Made by a program: the position numbers and the translations under genes. 64,000 nucleotides of DNA from assembly GCA_032768795.1 (NCBI GenBank), contig CP136493.1:868001-932000 (forward strand), in the 5' to 3' direction. This DNA comes from Tremella fuciformis. Lineage: Eukaryota > Basidiomycota > Tremellomycetes > Tremellales > Tremellaceae. How positions within the stretch are numbered: the first letter of the stretch is position 1; each line of letters opens with the position of its first letter. This document shows, piece after piece, positions 30,373 through 42,140 of this stretch. The notes under the pieces were generated by a model, which saw nothing but the letters and a program-made list of their open reading frames with translations, had not been told where the DNA came from and did no database searches.

Positions 30373-31753
30373 GATTCTTGGACGGTTCCCGAGTCCCTAA
30401 TCTGCGAGTTCCTACTTTCCCACTAAGATCAAAATGCGGGCAACCGCCACACGGACGTCAAACAGGCTTTTTTTCCGGCGATCAGCGATATAGACCACGT
30501 TTACAAGGACCACGGCATATTTCACAAAGCTCTGGAGTGCGTCCATGGGACACAGATCCTGTCCAAGCTGTTCACAGCTACTCCAGTAGTACTGAAAAAA
30601 CCTCAGGTCATGTAATCACGAATCTCCCATAAAATTGACGAATGCCCGACCAAAGGCGAGACTGGCAGAGTACATCTCATGATCTTTACATCGCCCTGGA
30701 GAGCCCGCCTTCTACCCGGAAGTAGCTCGGGCTCAAGTGGCTTTGAACGTTGAGTTGTACGTCCAGACTTCGTTGTCTTGTTGCGCGGTGCTGCGCATGT
30801 AGCTGGTGCTCTGCCCCACAATTCCACTGACAGAGTGATCGCGGGCATATCGGAGGTTCCAGCCGGGTCCTTGGATATTGAAATGAGGGTCAGAGATCAT
30901 CCATGCCATTTGCATCGTTGACCGCAGTTTCTCGTGAGAGACGGAAACCCGCTGCGATTCTGACATCCGCTGCCACCAGACACTTTCAGGATACTCGATC
31001 CTGCGGGGCAGCCATCGGTAGACTGTGTCATTCGTACTCTGCTCATCAACATCCTACTGCGGGGAGGGAAGCATTTTTTTACAACCATGGACGTTCCGCC
31101 GGAAGAGACAGTTCTCGTGTGCGAGCTTGGTACACTCCTGGAAGACCCTCGCCTCTGCATCTGGCCAGAAGACTGCGAACGCCTGATTCAGAGAGTTTGG
31201 AAGGGCAGCTGATTTGCAGGGACTTTGTTGGCTGATAAAGAGTTTGAGCAGAAGACGTCATTGAGGTTGATCTTTGTCCCGACGCTGTCTGTACAAAGGA
31301 TACAAGGCGATTCGGTGTGCAAGCAGAGATATTTCGGAGCTTTTCATTTGCAAAACGTATGGCGGAAGTCTCTCCGTGTTCGAGCGCTCTTCCCGCGGGA
31401 CACAGGAAGAGGCCGGGATGCCGAGGAGGGCTCAAACGGAAGGCGTGGAGCTTGATACAGGCGGGATCCATGTAACACCTGACCCCGCCTGGTGCAGTGA
31501 TGCGCCTTCCAAATATTGATGGTCTTGACACGGGGCATAGGGACTTCGTAAGGTGGAGTGCCACATTGAATCCTCCGCCACATTCGCATTCCGCCACACG
31601 ACCTTCCGAGGCGATGACGTCCCACCTACTCTATCTCTCCCCGCTGTCTCTGTCTCTCTCTTCAACGCTGGTCTGGCAATCCCACCTGGGCAGAAGTAGA
31701 CTGTACACCTGTCCTACTGCCCGTCCCACCCGGCACTCCCCTGACCATCCAAG

Positions 31754-33125
31754 ATGAGCTCGCCCGAAGTGTTCCAGCTGTCAATGGGCCCGCTCACGGG
31801 CGTGGCCTTTGGCCCTGATCGCTCGCGTCAGTGCAACTTGCTGCTCGATTCGCTCAAAACTGACTGCTAGAGGTCTGCGTCTCGCCGAACAACAATGAGG
31901 CGCAGGTGTACGCAAGGAGCGGGAGCGAATGGGAGCTTCGTCAGACGTTGGCCGAGGTGAGCTGGGTCGCACGTCGCGTGATGCGTGTCTCAAAGGCAGC
32001 ACGACAAGATCATTACTGCCATCTCCTGGGCGCCCCAGACCAACCGTATCGTCACCTGCTCGCAGGACCGAAACGCCTATGTGTGGACGCCCTCGCCCGA
32101 CGGGCTCACCTGGAAGCCGGCCCTCGTGCTGCTGCGCATCAACCGTGCCGCTACCAGCGTGAAGTGGTCTCCCAACGAAGACAAGTTTGCCGTTGGATCT
32201 GGCGCGAGGACCATCGCCATTTGTTCTTTCGACGAGGAGAACAACTGGTGGGTCTCAAAGCATATCAAGAAGCCGCTTCGCTCCACCGTCCTGAGCGTCG
32301 ATTGGCACCCCAACAATGTCCTCCTGGCAGCCGGAGCAGCAGACGCCAAAGCCTACGTCTTCTCGGCCTTCATCAAGGGAGTCGACTCCAAGTCAGCCAA
32401 AGTCTTGTGCACGGCGCTCAGAGCTGACACCCAGACCGGAGCCGTCTGTTTGGGGTGAGAAGCTCCCCTTTGGCACGATCTGCGGGGAATTCAGCTCGCC
32501 CAACGGTGGGTGGGTGCATGATTGCGCCTTCTCTCCCTCTGGCGATGTTCTCGCCTTCGTCTCGCACGACTCGTCCATCTCTGTCGTTTACCCGTCGGGG
32601 CCCGGTCAGCCTCTGGCCGCCCACATCTCCGTGCGACTCCCTGCACTCCCCTTCATCTCCCTCACGTTCATCTCCGAATCGGCCCTCGTCGCTGGAGGTC
32701 ACGACTGCCAGCCCGTGGTATTCACCGGAGACCAGTCAGGCTGGTCCATGGCTCAGTCGCTGGACGACCCGTCCGCATCGGGCTCGAGGGCGCTGACACC
32801 GTCCGCCACTGGTTCCCGCGGCCCATCAGGGGGTCCTGGCAAGCTCAACAACGAAGCCTTCAACCTCTTCAAGCAGGCCGATTCTCGAGGCCTGAGCAGG
32901 TCAGGGGGGAGCGGCGCCGCTCCGACCTCGGCTGGTATGGCTGCTGTTGGAGAGGATGGACTGCTCAAGACCGTTCACCAGAACTCAATCACCTGGGTCG
33001 AGCCGTACGAGTGGGGAGCCGGGGGCGAGGTGACTAAAGTCTCGACTGCGGGCAAGGACGGCAAGCTGGTCATTTGGCCCGTTAGCAAGGGCCTCATTGG
33101 GAAGATGGCCGGTCTGTCTGTCTAG
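31754..33125 (+). CDS. ARC40: Arp2/3 complex subunit 1 (p41-ARC), WD40 protein
   Basis: Beta-propeller subunit of the actin-nucleating Arp2/3 complex at cortical actin patches. Exons 31754-31826, 31871-31956, 32000-32391 and 32435-33125 give 413 aa in a clean frame. WD40 repeats are visible: [20 protein letters not shown] ... [62 protein letters not shown] and [11 protein letters not shown]. Family markers are [11 protein letters not shown] and [17 protein letters not shown]. An insert rich in Ser/Gly around residues 300-350 corresponds to the variable loop before the last blade. Confidence 0.93.
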
Positions 33126-33479
33126 CCAGACGTTTCCACCGAGAAGGCCTGAATCCACACAGAAATTGTTTAGGAAGATGCCAGAATGCCTTCCATTGAC
33201 CATCGTATCTGCTGACAAGCGAGTTGACCGTTCTCACACGCAAGATGCACGACTCGGCTGGCCTAGACCCCTCACTGCACAGCATCTGACCGAAGCCCCT
33301 TCATGGTGGTGGAGCGCATCATCAAGGAGTGCGATCCTTTCATCTCGCTGTTCGAGCAGATTCGTGCTCGCGAGATGGAGAGACGCGTATATAGCCATGG
33401 TAAAGCGTGGGAGAGATCGATGCTCTTGCCACCCCAACGCAACAACACCACTACCACACACCGATTCATAGCGCCGAGA
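33126..33479. other. Short intergenic region
   Basis: 354 bases between ARPC1 and the small lysine-rich gene. A frame starting at about 33303 (MVVERIIKECDPF) is open, but I could not connect it to a credible protein. Confidence 0.35.
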
Positions 33480-33713
33480 ATGGGCAAAGATCATGTGAGC
33501 TGTCACCACCCAGTGTCTTCTCAGCCTTTTACTCATGGTTAGACCGCTGCCCGTCCGTCGGCCAAGGAGAAGAAGGAGGCCAAGAAGAAGGCTCAGCAGG
33601 AGGCGAGAGATATCAGGCTCAACGCCAAAGGCGGGAAGAAGCAGGCCGCCAAGGATGCGCAGGCCACACCCCAGGTCAGCCCGATCACCCCGACTTCAGA
33701 AGACAAGGTGTGA
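33480..33713 (+). CDS. Small lysine-rich protein, unknown
   Basis: Two exons, 33480-33494 and 33543-33713 (intron GTGAGC...GTTAG, 48 nt), encode 61 aa. The product starts MGKDH and is mostly a charged helix (AKEKKEAKKKAQQEARDIRL), ending in a Thr/Pro-rich tail. The size and charge suggest a nucleic-acid or ribosome-associated small protein, but no family was recognised. The short first exon makes the start uncertain. Confidence 0.4.
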
Positions 33714-33981
33714 TCCGGTTCACATGTAGTCCTGCTGGACTCGCCTCTTTCGTACGCATCGCTCGATCACTGTTTACACGAGCTCAAGCACCCTTCTAAC
33801 CCATTGCTTCACGATCACTCCTTCCCTGGTGAGGTGTAGATGCGCCCCACTGACATAGAGTGATGCATCCCTTCTCGCATTGGCCTGTCATCCGAAAGTG
33901 GATGTATTCTCTTGCTCTGCATCTGGCGGATGCACCGGCGGGAAGTTTGTCAGCTTCTCTCTGTCTCTCAGCGCCGTCCTC

Positions 33982-34503
33982 TCAATCGAAATGAGAGACG
34001 CACGTCCGGACATCCCACACGTCCTCTGAACTCGACTCGGCTCTTCGTTGCGCCCACCACGCCGCCCGGCGCTGGATCCATAGTCTTCTTCGGCCCTCCT
34101 CGTCCTCTCCCTTGACAGACAGGCAGTATTTGAAGTCTTGGAACTGCCGTGTGGACTGCCTCAGCTCCCCGTAGCGGTACAGATGCCGCAGTTGGGGCAT
34201 GAGCGCTGCCGTCAGCTTACCTCTCGCTGAGACTTCGATAAGCCGCACCGTAGCTCATCAGAAACTCGTCCCTATCCGTCAGTACATACTGGGAGATCGG
34301 AATCAGACTTACAAGAGCTGCATGCATCCGGGCACATCGTCCGTCGTGGGGTACTGTAATGCCTGATACGCCTCTTCATCGTTCAACATGGTCTGGAAAC
34401 GGTCGACCCGCGGCGGCACCGGGACGCTCGACGGCCCTGCTTGAGCATTTCCATCTTGGCTCGGACCTGAGGTAGTCCCAGAGGAGAACGGCCACCAGGT
34501 CAT
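33982..34503 (-). CDS. DUF3128 protein (EMI1-like)
   Basis: Exons 34503-34313, 34271-34249 and 34205-33982 give 145 aa in a clean frame. The N-terminus is short and Ser/Pro rich (MTWWPFSSGTTSG). The family core reads CMQLLDEFLMSYALMPQLRH, then LYRYGELR, then FQDFKYCLSVKGEDEE and RRRLWIQRRAAWWAQRR, ending SSEDVWDVR. The yeast relative EMI1 is a mitochondria-linked protein needed for meiotic gene induction; the molecular function is unknown. One cysteine position usual for the family (before the DF) is Ser/Thr here. The middle exon is only 23 nt. Confidence 0.8.
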
Positions 34504-35408
34504 CTTTGCTGCAGTGAGACTTGCGAGATATTCTTCGTCGATGTCGAAGTAGTGAAGTGTGGTTGTCACGTGATTTTGCTGCCTGGCTCGGGCACCGCCA
34601 CCGCCGTCGTCATCAGCGTAGCTCTTACGGGGCGAATTTCTGCGGGTGTCCCTGGAACGAAAACGGTAAATGGGGGAATTAAATAAGAAAATTCCGGCCA
34701 TTCTGATTTCATCAGCACAATCCTAATATGCATTGTGTCCTTGCCAAATTGCCTTTCATCAGAGAATAAAGATCTATGCATGAGGCTGATGCATGGAATG
34801 ATCTCTGTAGCAGAACCAATCGCCTACATAGCTACTGCCATACCCTGCCCTATCATTGCACCAAAATGGTTACAATAGCGCAAGTCTGACAAGACTGCAA
34901 TAGGCTTGCCAGGTGGCAGCTGTGACATAGCCCCTGTGACCAGCTTGGCATGCCTATGATCATCTGATCAGCCTAGCATGCCCAACAAGCACTTGCGCAT
35001 CTCTTGATGAAGTGCTTTAGCTTGCAACTAATCAATGTTCTACAGTACATCCGGCTTTGCCGGATGCTTGACCCGTAAGGGCTGCGATGGCTGCGCCGCT
35101 AGGCGCAAGGGGGGGTCTTGGGGGGGTGTCCCACCCCCCCATGTCTAACGGAACCAAAGAACAAGGAATTGCATTAGGTTTTCCAAATTGCCTGAGAACC
35201 AATAACTTGAATACCTGATTAGAAATTCAGAGCTAAAAAAGAATTGAAATAACGAGCTACGCCCTATCGCGCACTTTCCTGCACGATCTACCTAGTAACC
35301 CTCACCCTGCTTCACCTTTGACACTCGACTTTCTGGCGATCCCAGCTCTGACACCACCTCGATTCGCATCGTGACTCTCTGTCCTGCTGGTAGACATAGC
35401 TTAGCAGC
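34504..35408. repeat. AT-rich region with a GC-rich palindrome cluster
   Basis: No gene. The flanks are AT-rich, unlike the rest of the window. At 35048-35140 three hairpins follow each other: CATCCGGC/GCCGGATG (3-nt loop), TGCGCC/GGCGCA, and G7TG/CAC7. CCAAATTGCCT occurs on both sides (about 34745 and about 35182). CCTAATATGCATTG (about 34722) is partly inverted at about 35168. This suggests an inserted small element or organelle-derived DNA. The rightmost 100 bases are the HSE1 upstream region. Confidence 0.5.
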
Positions 35409-37800
35409 ATGTTCTCCGCCGCGCCGAACGCTTATGATGAGCTCGTCGGTGCGTCGCCAACGTACAGCTGGGATCAGGCTGACAAACAGGAAAGGCGACT
35501 GATGAGAACCTGTCGTCGGAGGACTGGGCGCTGAACCTCGAGGTCTGCGACAAGGTCACTGGAGAGGGGCAGACCGGGTCAGTGCTACATCCTCATCACC
35601 ACTGGACGTGCATCACGTCTGTCGTTACCGGGCGGGGAAGCCACGAGCTCGCAGGCAGGCGCAAAGGAGGCGGATGCTGATGTGCAGCGCCCGACAAGCA
35701 GTGGGGGCATTGCAGAAACGGCTCGCACATCGTAATCCCAACGTTCAGATATATGCCTTGGAAGTGAGCCGGTCTGTCGAGCTGCCCCTCGCATGCGCTG
35801 ACGACAGCTCGCCAACACGCTCGCTCAGAACTGCGGCAAGCCGTTGTTGGAGGAGCTCTCGTCTCGCAATTGGACTCAAGGTCTGGATCGCCTGATCAAC
35901 GATAGGGTCAGCTGCTGCGAACATCTGAGGGAAACGAGCTGATTCATAGACCACCAATCCCGCCGTCAAGAAGAAGGCATTGGGATATGTCAAATCGTGG
36001 GCCAAGCAATTTGAGGATACGGGCGATCCCAATCTCGGCATGATGGGCGAGCTGTACGACCAACTTCGGGGCAAGAGTGCGTCATAAATCTCAGCTGGCA
36101 GCTCGGCTTCTCCAGCTGACCGCCAGACTTCAATTTTGACGAGCCCGAAGCTCCCCCTGAGAGCACGGTCAGTGTCTCACCGTGCCTCAGAAGCAAGCTG
36201 ATCGTCAGGACGATGCGCGCCGCCGGCGAGAAGAAGACGAGTTGGCTCGTGTACTAGAGCTGTCTAAGCAAGACAAAGGCGGCCGCTACCAACTTTCTCA
36301 GCCCACTTCCTCCGCCACTGCGGGATCTGGGTCTTCGTCGCGACCGTATCAGCCCTCTCAACCCGAAAGGCAGGCCTACCAACCCCCTCCGCCGCCCGAA
36401 CCTCAAGCCGAACCCCTTGATCTCAACACTGCTACTCGTGTCCGAGCGCTGTACACCTTCACCTCGAACGAACTTGGCGAGCTCAACTTTGAGCGCGGAG
36501 ACGTCATCAAGGTGTTGGACCGGGGGTTCAAGGAGTGGTGGCGCGGCGCTTGCAACGGCAAGATTGGAGTGAGGCATCGTCATGGCCGATCGGTCCCATG
36601 CTGATGCCAGATCTTCCCCGTGACGTATGTAGAGGCGGTACCGGAGCCCAGCGCTAGGGAACTGCAAGAGGAAGCGCAGGAGGAAGCGAGAGTCTTCGCC
36701 TCGCTAGGTCAGCTCACGTCGTTTTCGTGTCCGGATTCAGCGAGCTGACTGGCAGGCTTGGTCGATCAGCTTCTGCAGACACTCAAGGGAATCGATCCAT
36801 CGCGGGGCGAGAGGCTGGACGACCACCCCGAAATCGAGGAAATGTACCAATCCAGCGTGGGACTGCAGGGCCAGATCACCGCGCTGATCAAGAAATACTC
36901 GGACCAGAAAGGTGAGATACATCCCAACTGATCTCCAGCTGACACGTCAGCCGAGCTTGAGCATATGAACGCCAACTTTTTGCGCGCCATGAGGCAGTAC
37001 GAGGAGCTTCGGGCACCTGCTGCTGTTCCTCGTGAGTCACCTCTGGCTTGAAGCTGGTCTCTGCTAACCTGACAGAATATGGCTATACGCCTTCGCATGA
37101 CCCCTACGCTCAACAGCAACAATATGCTCAGCAACCCCAGCAGCCATCTCCACATCAGCAATACGCTCAACAGCCATCTCAGCCGCAATACCCGCAGGCC
37201 CAGCCTTACGCCGCCCCACCCCAAGCCCAGCAATACCCCCAACATTCGGCCTCAGGTGACTCGTATGGACCGCACGACTACGCCACGCCCCAATCTCAGG
37301 CGGCAGTACAGTACGGGCAGCAGCCCGCTCAGGCCTTCCCCAACCCCAATCCTGTCCCGTCACCTCAGGCGCCCGGAGAAGCCGCTCCAGGCCAGTATTA
37401 CCGAGGACCGTCTCCTAGCGGTCATGCTCCGCCTGGAGCTCACGCTCCCAATGGCGCCCCCGAGTACCCACCATCCGCCGTGCCCGAGAGACAGAACACC
37501 GCTCCTGGAGCCGCCGGTATCGGTGCGACCCAGGACGAGCACGCAGCAGCTTGGGAGGCATACTACCGCCAACAGGCCGAAGCGCAGGGTCAGCAGCCGG
37601 CTGCAGGTGCTCAACCGTACCCTGCAGTTGCCACCGGTCAATACGATGCCCAGGCTGCCCAGCCTCAACAACAGCCATATGGCGCTTCGCCGTACGCCTC
37701 CGCGGGATCCGGTCAGAGGATCCCCTCGTATGCTGGAAGTGTAGGGTCTGTGGACGGGGTGACGGGAGGAATGAACCGGATGAGCGTGCACGGGCAGTAA
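35409..37800 (+). CDS. HSE1: ESCRT-0 subunit HSE1 (STAM homolog)
   Basis: Binds ubiquitinated cargo on endosomes with VPS27 and feeds it to the ESCRT pathway. Eleven exons: 35409-35448, 35490-35577, 35688-35763, 35808-35906, 35950-36076, 36127-36167, 36191-36568, 36611-36707, 36756-36911, 36951-37031, 37076-37800 (635 aa). A VHS domain spans residues of about 8-140 (LSSEDWALNLEVCDKV). A ubiquitin-interacting motif (EEDELARVLELSKQDK), an SH3 domain (RVRALYTFTSNELGELNFER ... WWRGACNGKIG) and a GAT-like helical region follow, then a Gln/Pro/Tyr-rich tail. The intron at 36168-36190 is only 23 nt, far below the others. Confidence 0.92.
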
Positions 37801-38025
37801 GCTACCCCAGCGAGGGCTAAGGGAGGAACTGCCGTATGACATATAACACGTACGAGGATACCCACTTGTCGACCTTTATCAGTGTCGGCATGAAATGAGA
37901 TGTCACGCCGCGATATTTCAAGACTGTCCATACCGTGAAAATACAACATCTTTATGAATAGTCTAAATAGACAAGATCGCTCCCTGAACCCTTTACTCAG
38001 TCGTCTCCTTACTTGCCAGGCATGA

Positions 38026-39378
38026 TCACTCGTCGTCGTCCTCCATCCGCACTGCGCGGCGCATCTTCTCATACAGTCCGTTGGCCATCTCGCGCGGGAC
38101 CGCAAACTCCGCCGCAAAGGGCCCCAAGCAGTCCTTGAAGGCCTGGTCCGTCTCGTACTCCAGCCCCTCGGGTATGAAATGAAGCTTCTTCACCCATGGA
38201 TTATCGCTCTTGCCCACCAGCGTAGAGTCGAGATCGTTATACGAGCGCAGCTTGAAGGCCAAGCTGCGCGCCTCGATAGTCTGCACGCAGTTGAACGTCA
38301 CCTCCTTGCCGCCCTTGCCCGTGCGGATCTTAACATTGGTGATGTTCAGATCGGTGAGGTCCTCGTAGAGTTTGAGCGAGAGCGCGTCTTTCTCCGCCTC
38401 CTCGGGTGTATTCGATACGGATGCTGCGAGCGGGTTGCGCGTCGAGCTCGCTTGTAGGGATCGAGAGTGCGTGATCTCGGCCTTGAGATCCCGCTCGAGT
38501 CCGGCGACTAATATCAGTCCCCATCCCCGCGTGAATCGAGACGTGGACTCACTTTTGGTCTCTCTCTCCTTGAGGCCGGCCTGGGACTTGGCAAGCTCCC
38601 CCTGCAGCACCTTGACCTCCTTGTCTTTCTCCTCCAGCCGTTTCTTTACCTTCTCCAGGTCCTTGCTCGACGACGCAACAGGACCATCGAATACCCCGCC
38701 AGCAGCCGGGAGCGTAGTGGGAGCCGGTGCGGCCGGCGCAGATTGCAAGGCTTTCTCCAGCATGCGTACTTTCTCTTGCAGCTTATCGTTGTGGGCCGTC
38801 AAGCTCGCAATCACGTCCGTTTGCGCTATACATCAGCTTGTCAGTCGTGTCGTAGCTGATCGGATCCACCCTTAGCCTGCAGCGCAGCCTTGTCCTTGTA
38901 CCGCGCAAACAGCTCGTCTGTGCCGTTCCGACTCTTCGACAGCTCTTCGAACTGGGCGGCGAAATCGTCTCTCTGCTCTCTATACCGGTCTCGCTCAGCC
39001 ATGACCTGGTCCTTAGCCCTCTCCTCTGATCCGGCATCTGTTGTGCCCGGAATACTCACTGTGGATAGCTTGCGGCCGTCCGTGGCTGTGCCGTTCGCGA
39101 GATCGTCTTCCCTTACTGGCCGTTTGGACGGCGCGAGGGGTCTTTTGCTCGGTCCATCCTCGTCTATGAAGCCTACGGTCTCAGCTGGTGTTCGACCTGG
39201 TCCCGAGCCAGCTGACTGCTCGCCATCTCGTCAGCCGCGTCCAAATCGTCCGCGATGGCTTTGGTCGATTTGGACCGAGAGGGAGGAGCGTTCTCTTTCC
39301 CGCTCTGCCGATCAGCTACATCTCTTCATCGGAAGATAGCTCATGCACCTTCTTTCCCGTCTTCGCTGCAGGCGCCAT
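38026..39378 (-). CDS. CSM1: Monopolin subunit CSM1/PCS1
   Basis: Kinetochore/nucleolar clamp that crosslinks microtubule sites and helps sister co-orientation and rDNA silencing. Exons 39378-39349, 39304-39217, 39172-38870, 38825-38553 and 38507-38026 give 391 aa in a clean frame. The N-terminus is disordered and includes a KEN motif (SGKENAPP). Coiled coil follows from about residue 95 to 260 (AERDRYREQRDDFAAQFEEL; KVKKRLEEKDKEVKVLQGEL). The C-terminal globular Csm1 domain reads LYEDLTDLNITNVKIR ... LHFIPEGLEYETDQAF. The stop is convergent with HSE1, and the start is 217 bases from RPF2. Confidence 0.85.
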
Positions 39379-39595
39379 GTTCCCGATTATACTTACACGT
39401 GAGATACAGTCAGATGAGACGATAGAGGCAAGTGAGCAGAAGATAATTGGTCGCGGACAGTCGCGTGTTTGGATGCCTCGGACTTCGGAGCAAACCACGT
39501 GGTCGTCCGTGATGCTGGTCGGCTCAATTTTGCCTCTGCCGAAGTTGAGACAACTACTTACTGACCTTCAATCACATACATCGAAAGCCGCCAAC
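39379..39595. promoter_or_regulatory. Divergent CSM1/RPF2 promoter with CACGTG box
   Basis: 217 bases between two starts. A palindromic E-box CACGTG lies at 39496-39501, the site type bound by bHLH factors such as CBF1/TYE7. Which gene it serves cannot be told. Confidence 0.5.
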
Positions 39596-40699
39596 ATGTC
39601 GATGCTGCGGACGATGTGAGTAACGGGGCAGCTTCGTCATTTGACAGGTGCTGACCTGTAGAAAACCCAAGAATGCCCGGGTGAAGCGGGCGTTGGCCAA
39701 GCAAGAACCTCTCCTGGTGGAGAACGAAAAGACGGCCATCTTCGTACGAGGGAGCAGCACGAGCCAGCGAGTGAGGGACTGCATGCAGGATCTGGTAAGT
39801 CTATAGCGTCACAATCAGACCGAGGTCTGGTGGATACTGTAAGGGGAGAGGCTGAGGGGACAGTACGCCCTCAAGCGACCGCAAGCCGTCAACTTTTCCC
39901 GGAAAAACGACATCCATCCATTTGACGACACCTCGTCCCTCGAGTTCTTCTGCGCAAAGAACGATGCGAGTCTCTTTGTCACCGGTCTGCACAGCAAGAA
40001 GAGGCCCCACGACCTCGTCCTGACGCGGATGTTCGACGGGCGGGTGTTGGACATGTTGGAGCTGGGCATCGAGGGTTTCGTCTCGATGACGCAAATACCG
40101 GTGGGTCCCCTGCCTTGCTTTTCTACCAGTTGGGCACCTGCGTAGAGGCGGTACTCACACGGCAGTCCCCAAAGAGCACACTGGGCGCACGGCCACTGAT
40201 GGTGTTCCACTCGGACATATTCGACACGCACCCGACGTACCAACTGCTGAAATCGCTCCTTCTCGACATGTACAACGGGCACCCCCTGTCCGAGATCCCG
40301 CTCACAGCCATCGAGCACGTCATCAGCATCACCGCCGCGCCCGTCCCGCCTACCGCAGCGGACGCGCCGGAAGTACTGCCCGCTGTGCACTTCCGCGTGT
40401 ACACGACTAAGCTCGGGGCGTCGGGGACCAAGGTGCCCAAGATCGAGTTGACGGAGATGGGACCCAGCATCGACTTTGTGCCGCGGAGGGTGCAGCAGGC
40501 GGACGAGGAGATGCTGCGCGCGGCTCTGAAGCGGCCCAAGGTGGACAAGAAGACGGTCGCGAGTGGTCTGGGCAAGAAGAGGAAGAATGTCGAGACGGAC
40601 GCGATGGGCGACAAGGTCGGCAGGATACATCTGGGCAAGCAGGACCTCAGCAAGATGCAGGGCAGGAAGATGAAGGGGTTGAAGGTGCCCAGGGCGTGA
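39596..40699 (+). CDS. RPF2: Ribosome biogenesis protein RPF2 (Brix domain)
   Basis: Works with RRS1 to load the 5S RNP into pre-60S particles in the nucleolus. Exons 39596-39615, 39662-39794, 39864-40100 and 40166-40699 give 307 aa in a clean frame. The start MSMLRTIKPKNARVKRALAK matches the yeast protein. Brix domain motifs are KTAIFVRGSSTSQRVRDCMQ, FSRKNDIHPFDDTSSLEFF and SKKRPHDLVLTRMFDGRVLD. The lysine-rich C-terminus (KKRKNVETDAMGDKVGRIHL) is usual for the family. Confidence 0.95.
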
Positions 40700-40961
40700 G
40701 GTCAGGAAGAGCGATTAGACTGTACTCGGTAATATCATTGTGTGTACAAGGCATATTTCACTGCATCGTCATGCAGGCAGCAGCATCACTTCGCCCGCGT
40801 GAACCAGCTGGAGTCACTCGGATCAATCTCGCATTCCAGAGCGGTTATACAAATATGTACAGGCGAAAAGAGAGGGTAACTCCTATTCACTCGGGTCGAG
40901 GAAAATCACATCAACGTCCTCTTCACAGCTCAAACGTCCGCAGCTCATTCTCTTCCGCTTC
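40700..40961. other. Convergent RPF2/ATG8 intergenic region
   Basis: 262 bases holding both 3' regions. No coding frame. Confidence 0.5.
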
Positions 40962-41661
<700 letters not shown>

Positions 41662-42140
41662 GATGGCGATCTAGGATGGGAGACTGGCGTGTCAGCTTCC
41701 TCCCCCAGTCGTGTGCTCTAATGCTCCATGAGTCCTCCCGCTCGAATCGAGCACCTTGTGAAGGGCTAAAGGAAGGCGCCGCTATCGTCCCAGGGGTGGG
41801 GGTCCTCCACTCCTCCCCTGCACTCGCCTAGCACTGCCGGAGAGGGATTGCGCGTAGCCATGAGGGTGACACTCACGTCGGGTGATAGACACGAGACGAG
41901 GAGCCAGGGACACGAGCGAGTGAATGAGATGTTGTTGGAAGAGCAAGATCAAGTTGATAGGGTGGCAACACGGGGGAAGAGGGGAGGCGGAAGCAACGCG
42001 TCAACCTCATCGACCCGGCTGTACAGGCGGAACTTGCCGAAAGTGGCAATGAATGGTGCCAAGCGGCGAGCGCCGTCCCATTTCAAGGCTTTGGGATTTT
42101 TGGCTGCAACGATGTCCTTGCTCTTGGACGCATAAGCATC
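41662..42140. promoter_or_regulatory. Divergent ATG8/FAF1 promoter region
   Basis: 479 bases between two starts. Contains CT-rich and GA-rich stretches but no motif I would name. The open frame at 41848-42135 looks non-coding. Confidence 0.4.

Larger units (their letters stand above)
28459..31753. other. Gene-free 3.3-kb region carrying small-RNA array B
   Basis: Five minus-strand small-RNA-like units occupy 28784-30372 (listed separately). At 29190-29280 a plus-strand stretch has GCTGGACG and CGTCCAGC about 45 bases apart followed by CGGTCATTTCTTTTT, possibly a diverged unit in the other orientation. From 30400 to 31753 I see no RNA unit and no credible protein gene. The last 150 bases are CT-rich and are the likely ARPC1 promoter. 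Confidence 0.5.

Noticed and set aside
31079..31597. 172-codon minus-strand ORF upstream of ARPC1
   Set aside because: Composition looks random, there is no splice support, and it overlaps the likely ARPC1 promoter.
34205..34248. 28-nt intron in the DUF3128 gene
   Set aside because: A GTGCGG donor 15 bases upstream gives a 43-nt intron and restores the family sequence exactly.
39050..39310. Introns of 15-24 nt in CSM1
   Set aside because: They appeared when taking the first GT/AG pairs, but 44-nt introns with proper branch sites give one clean frame instead.
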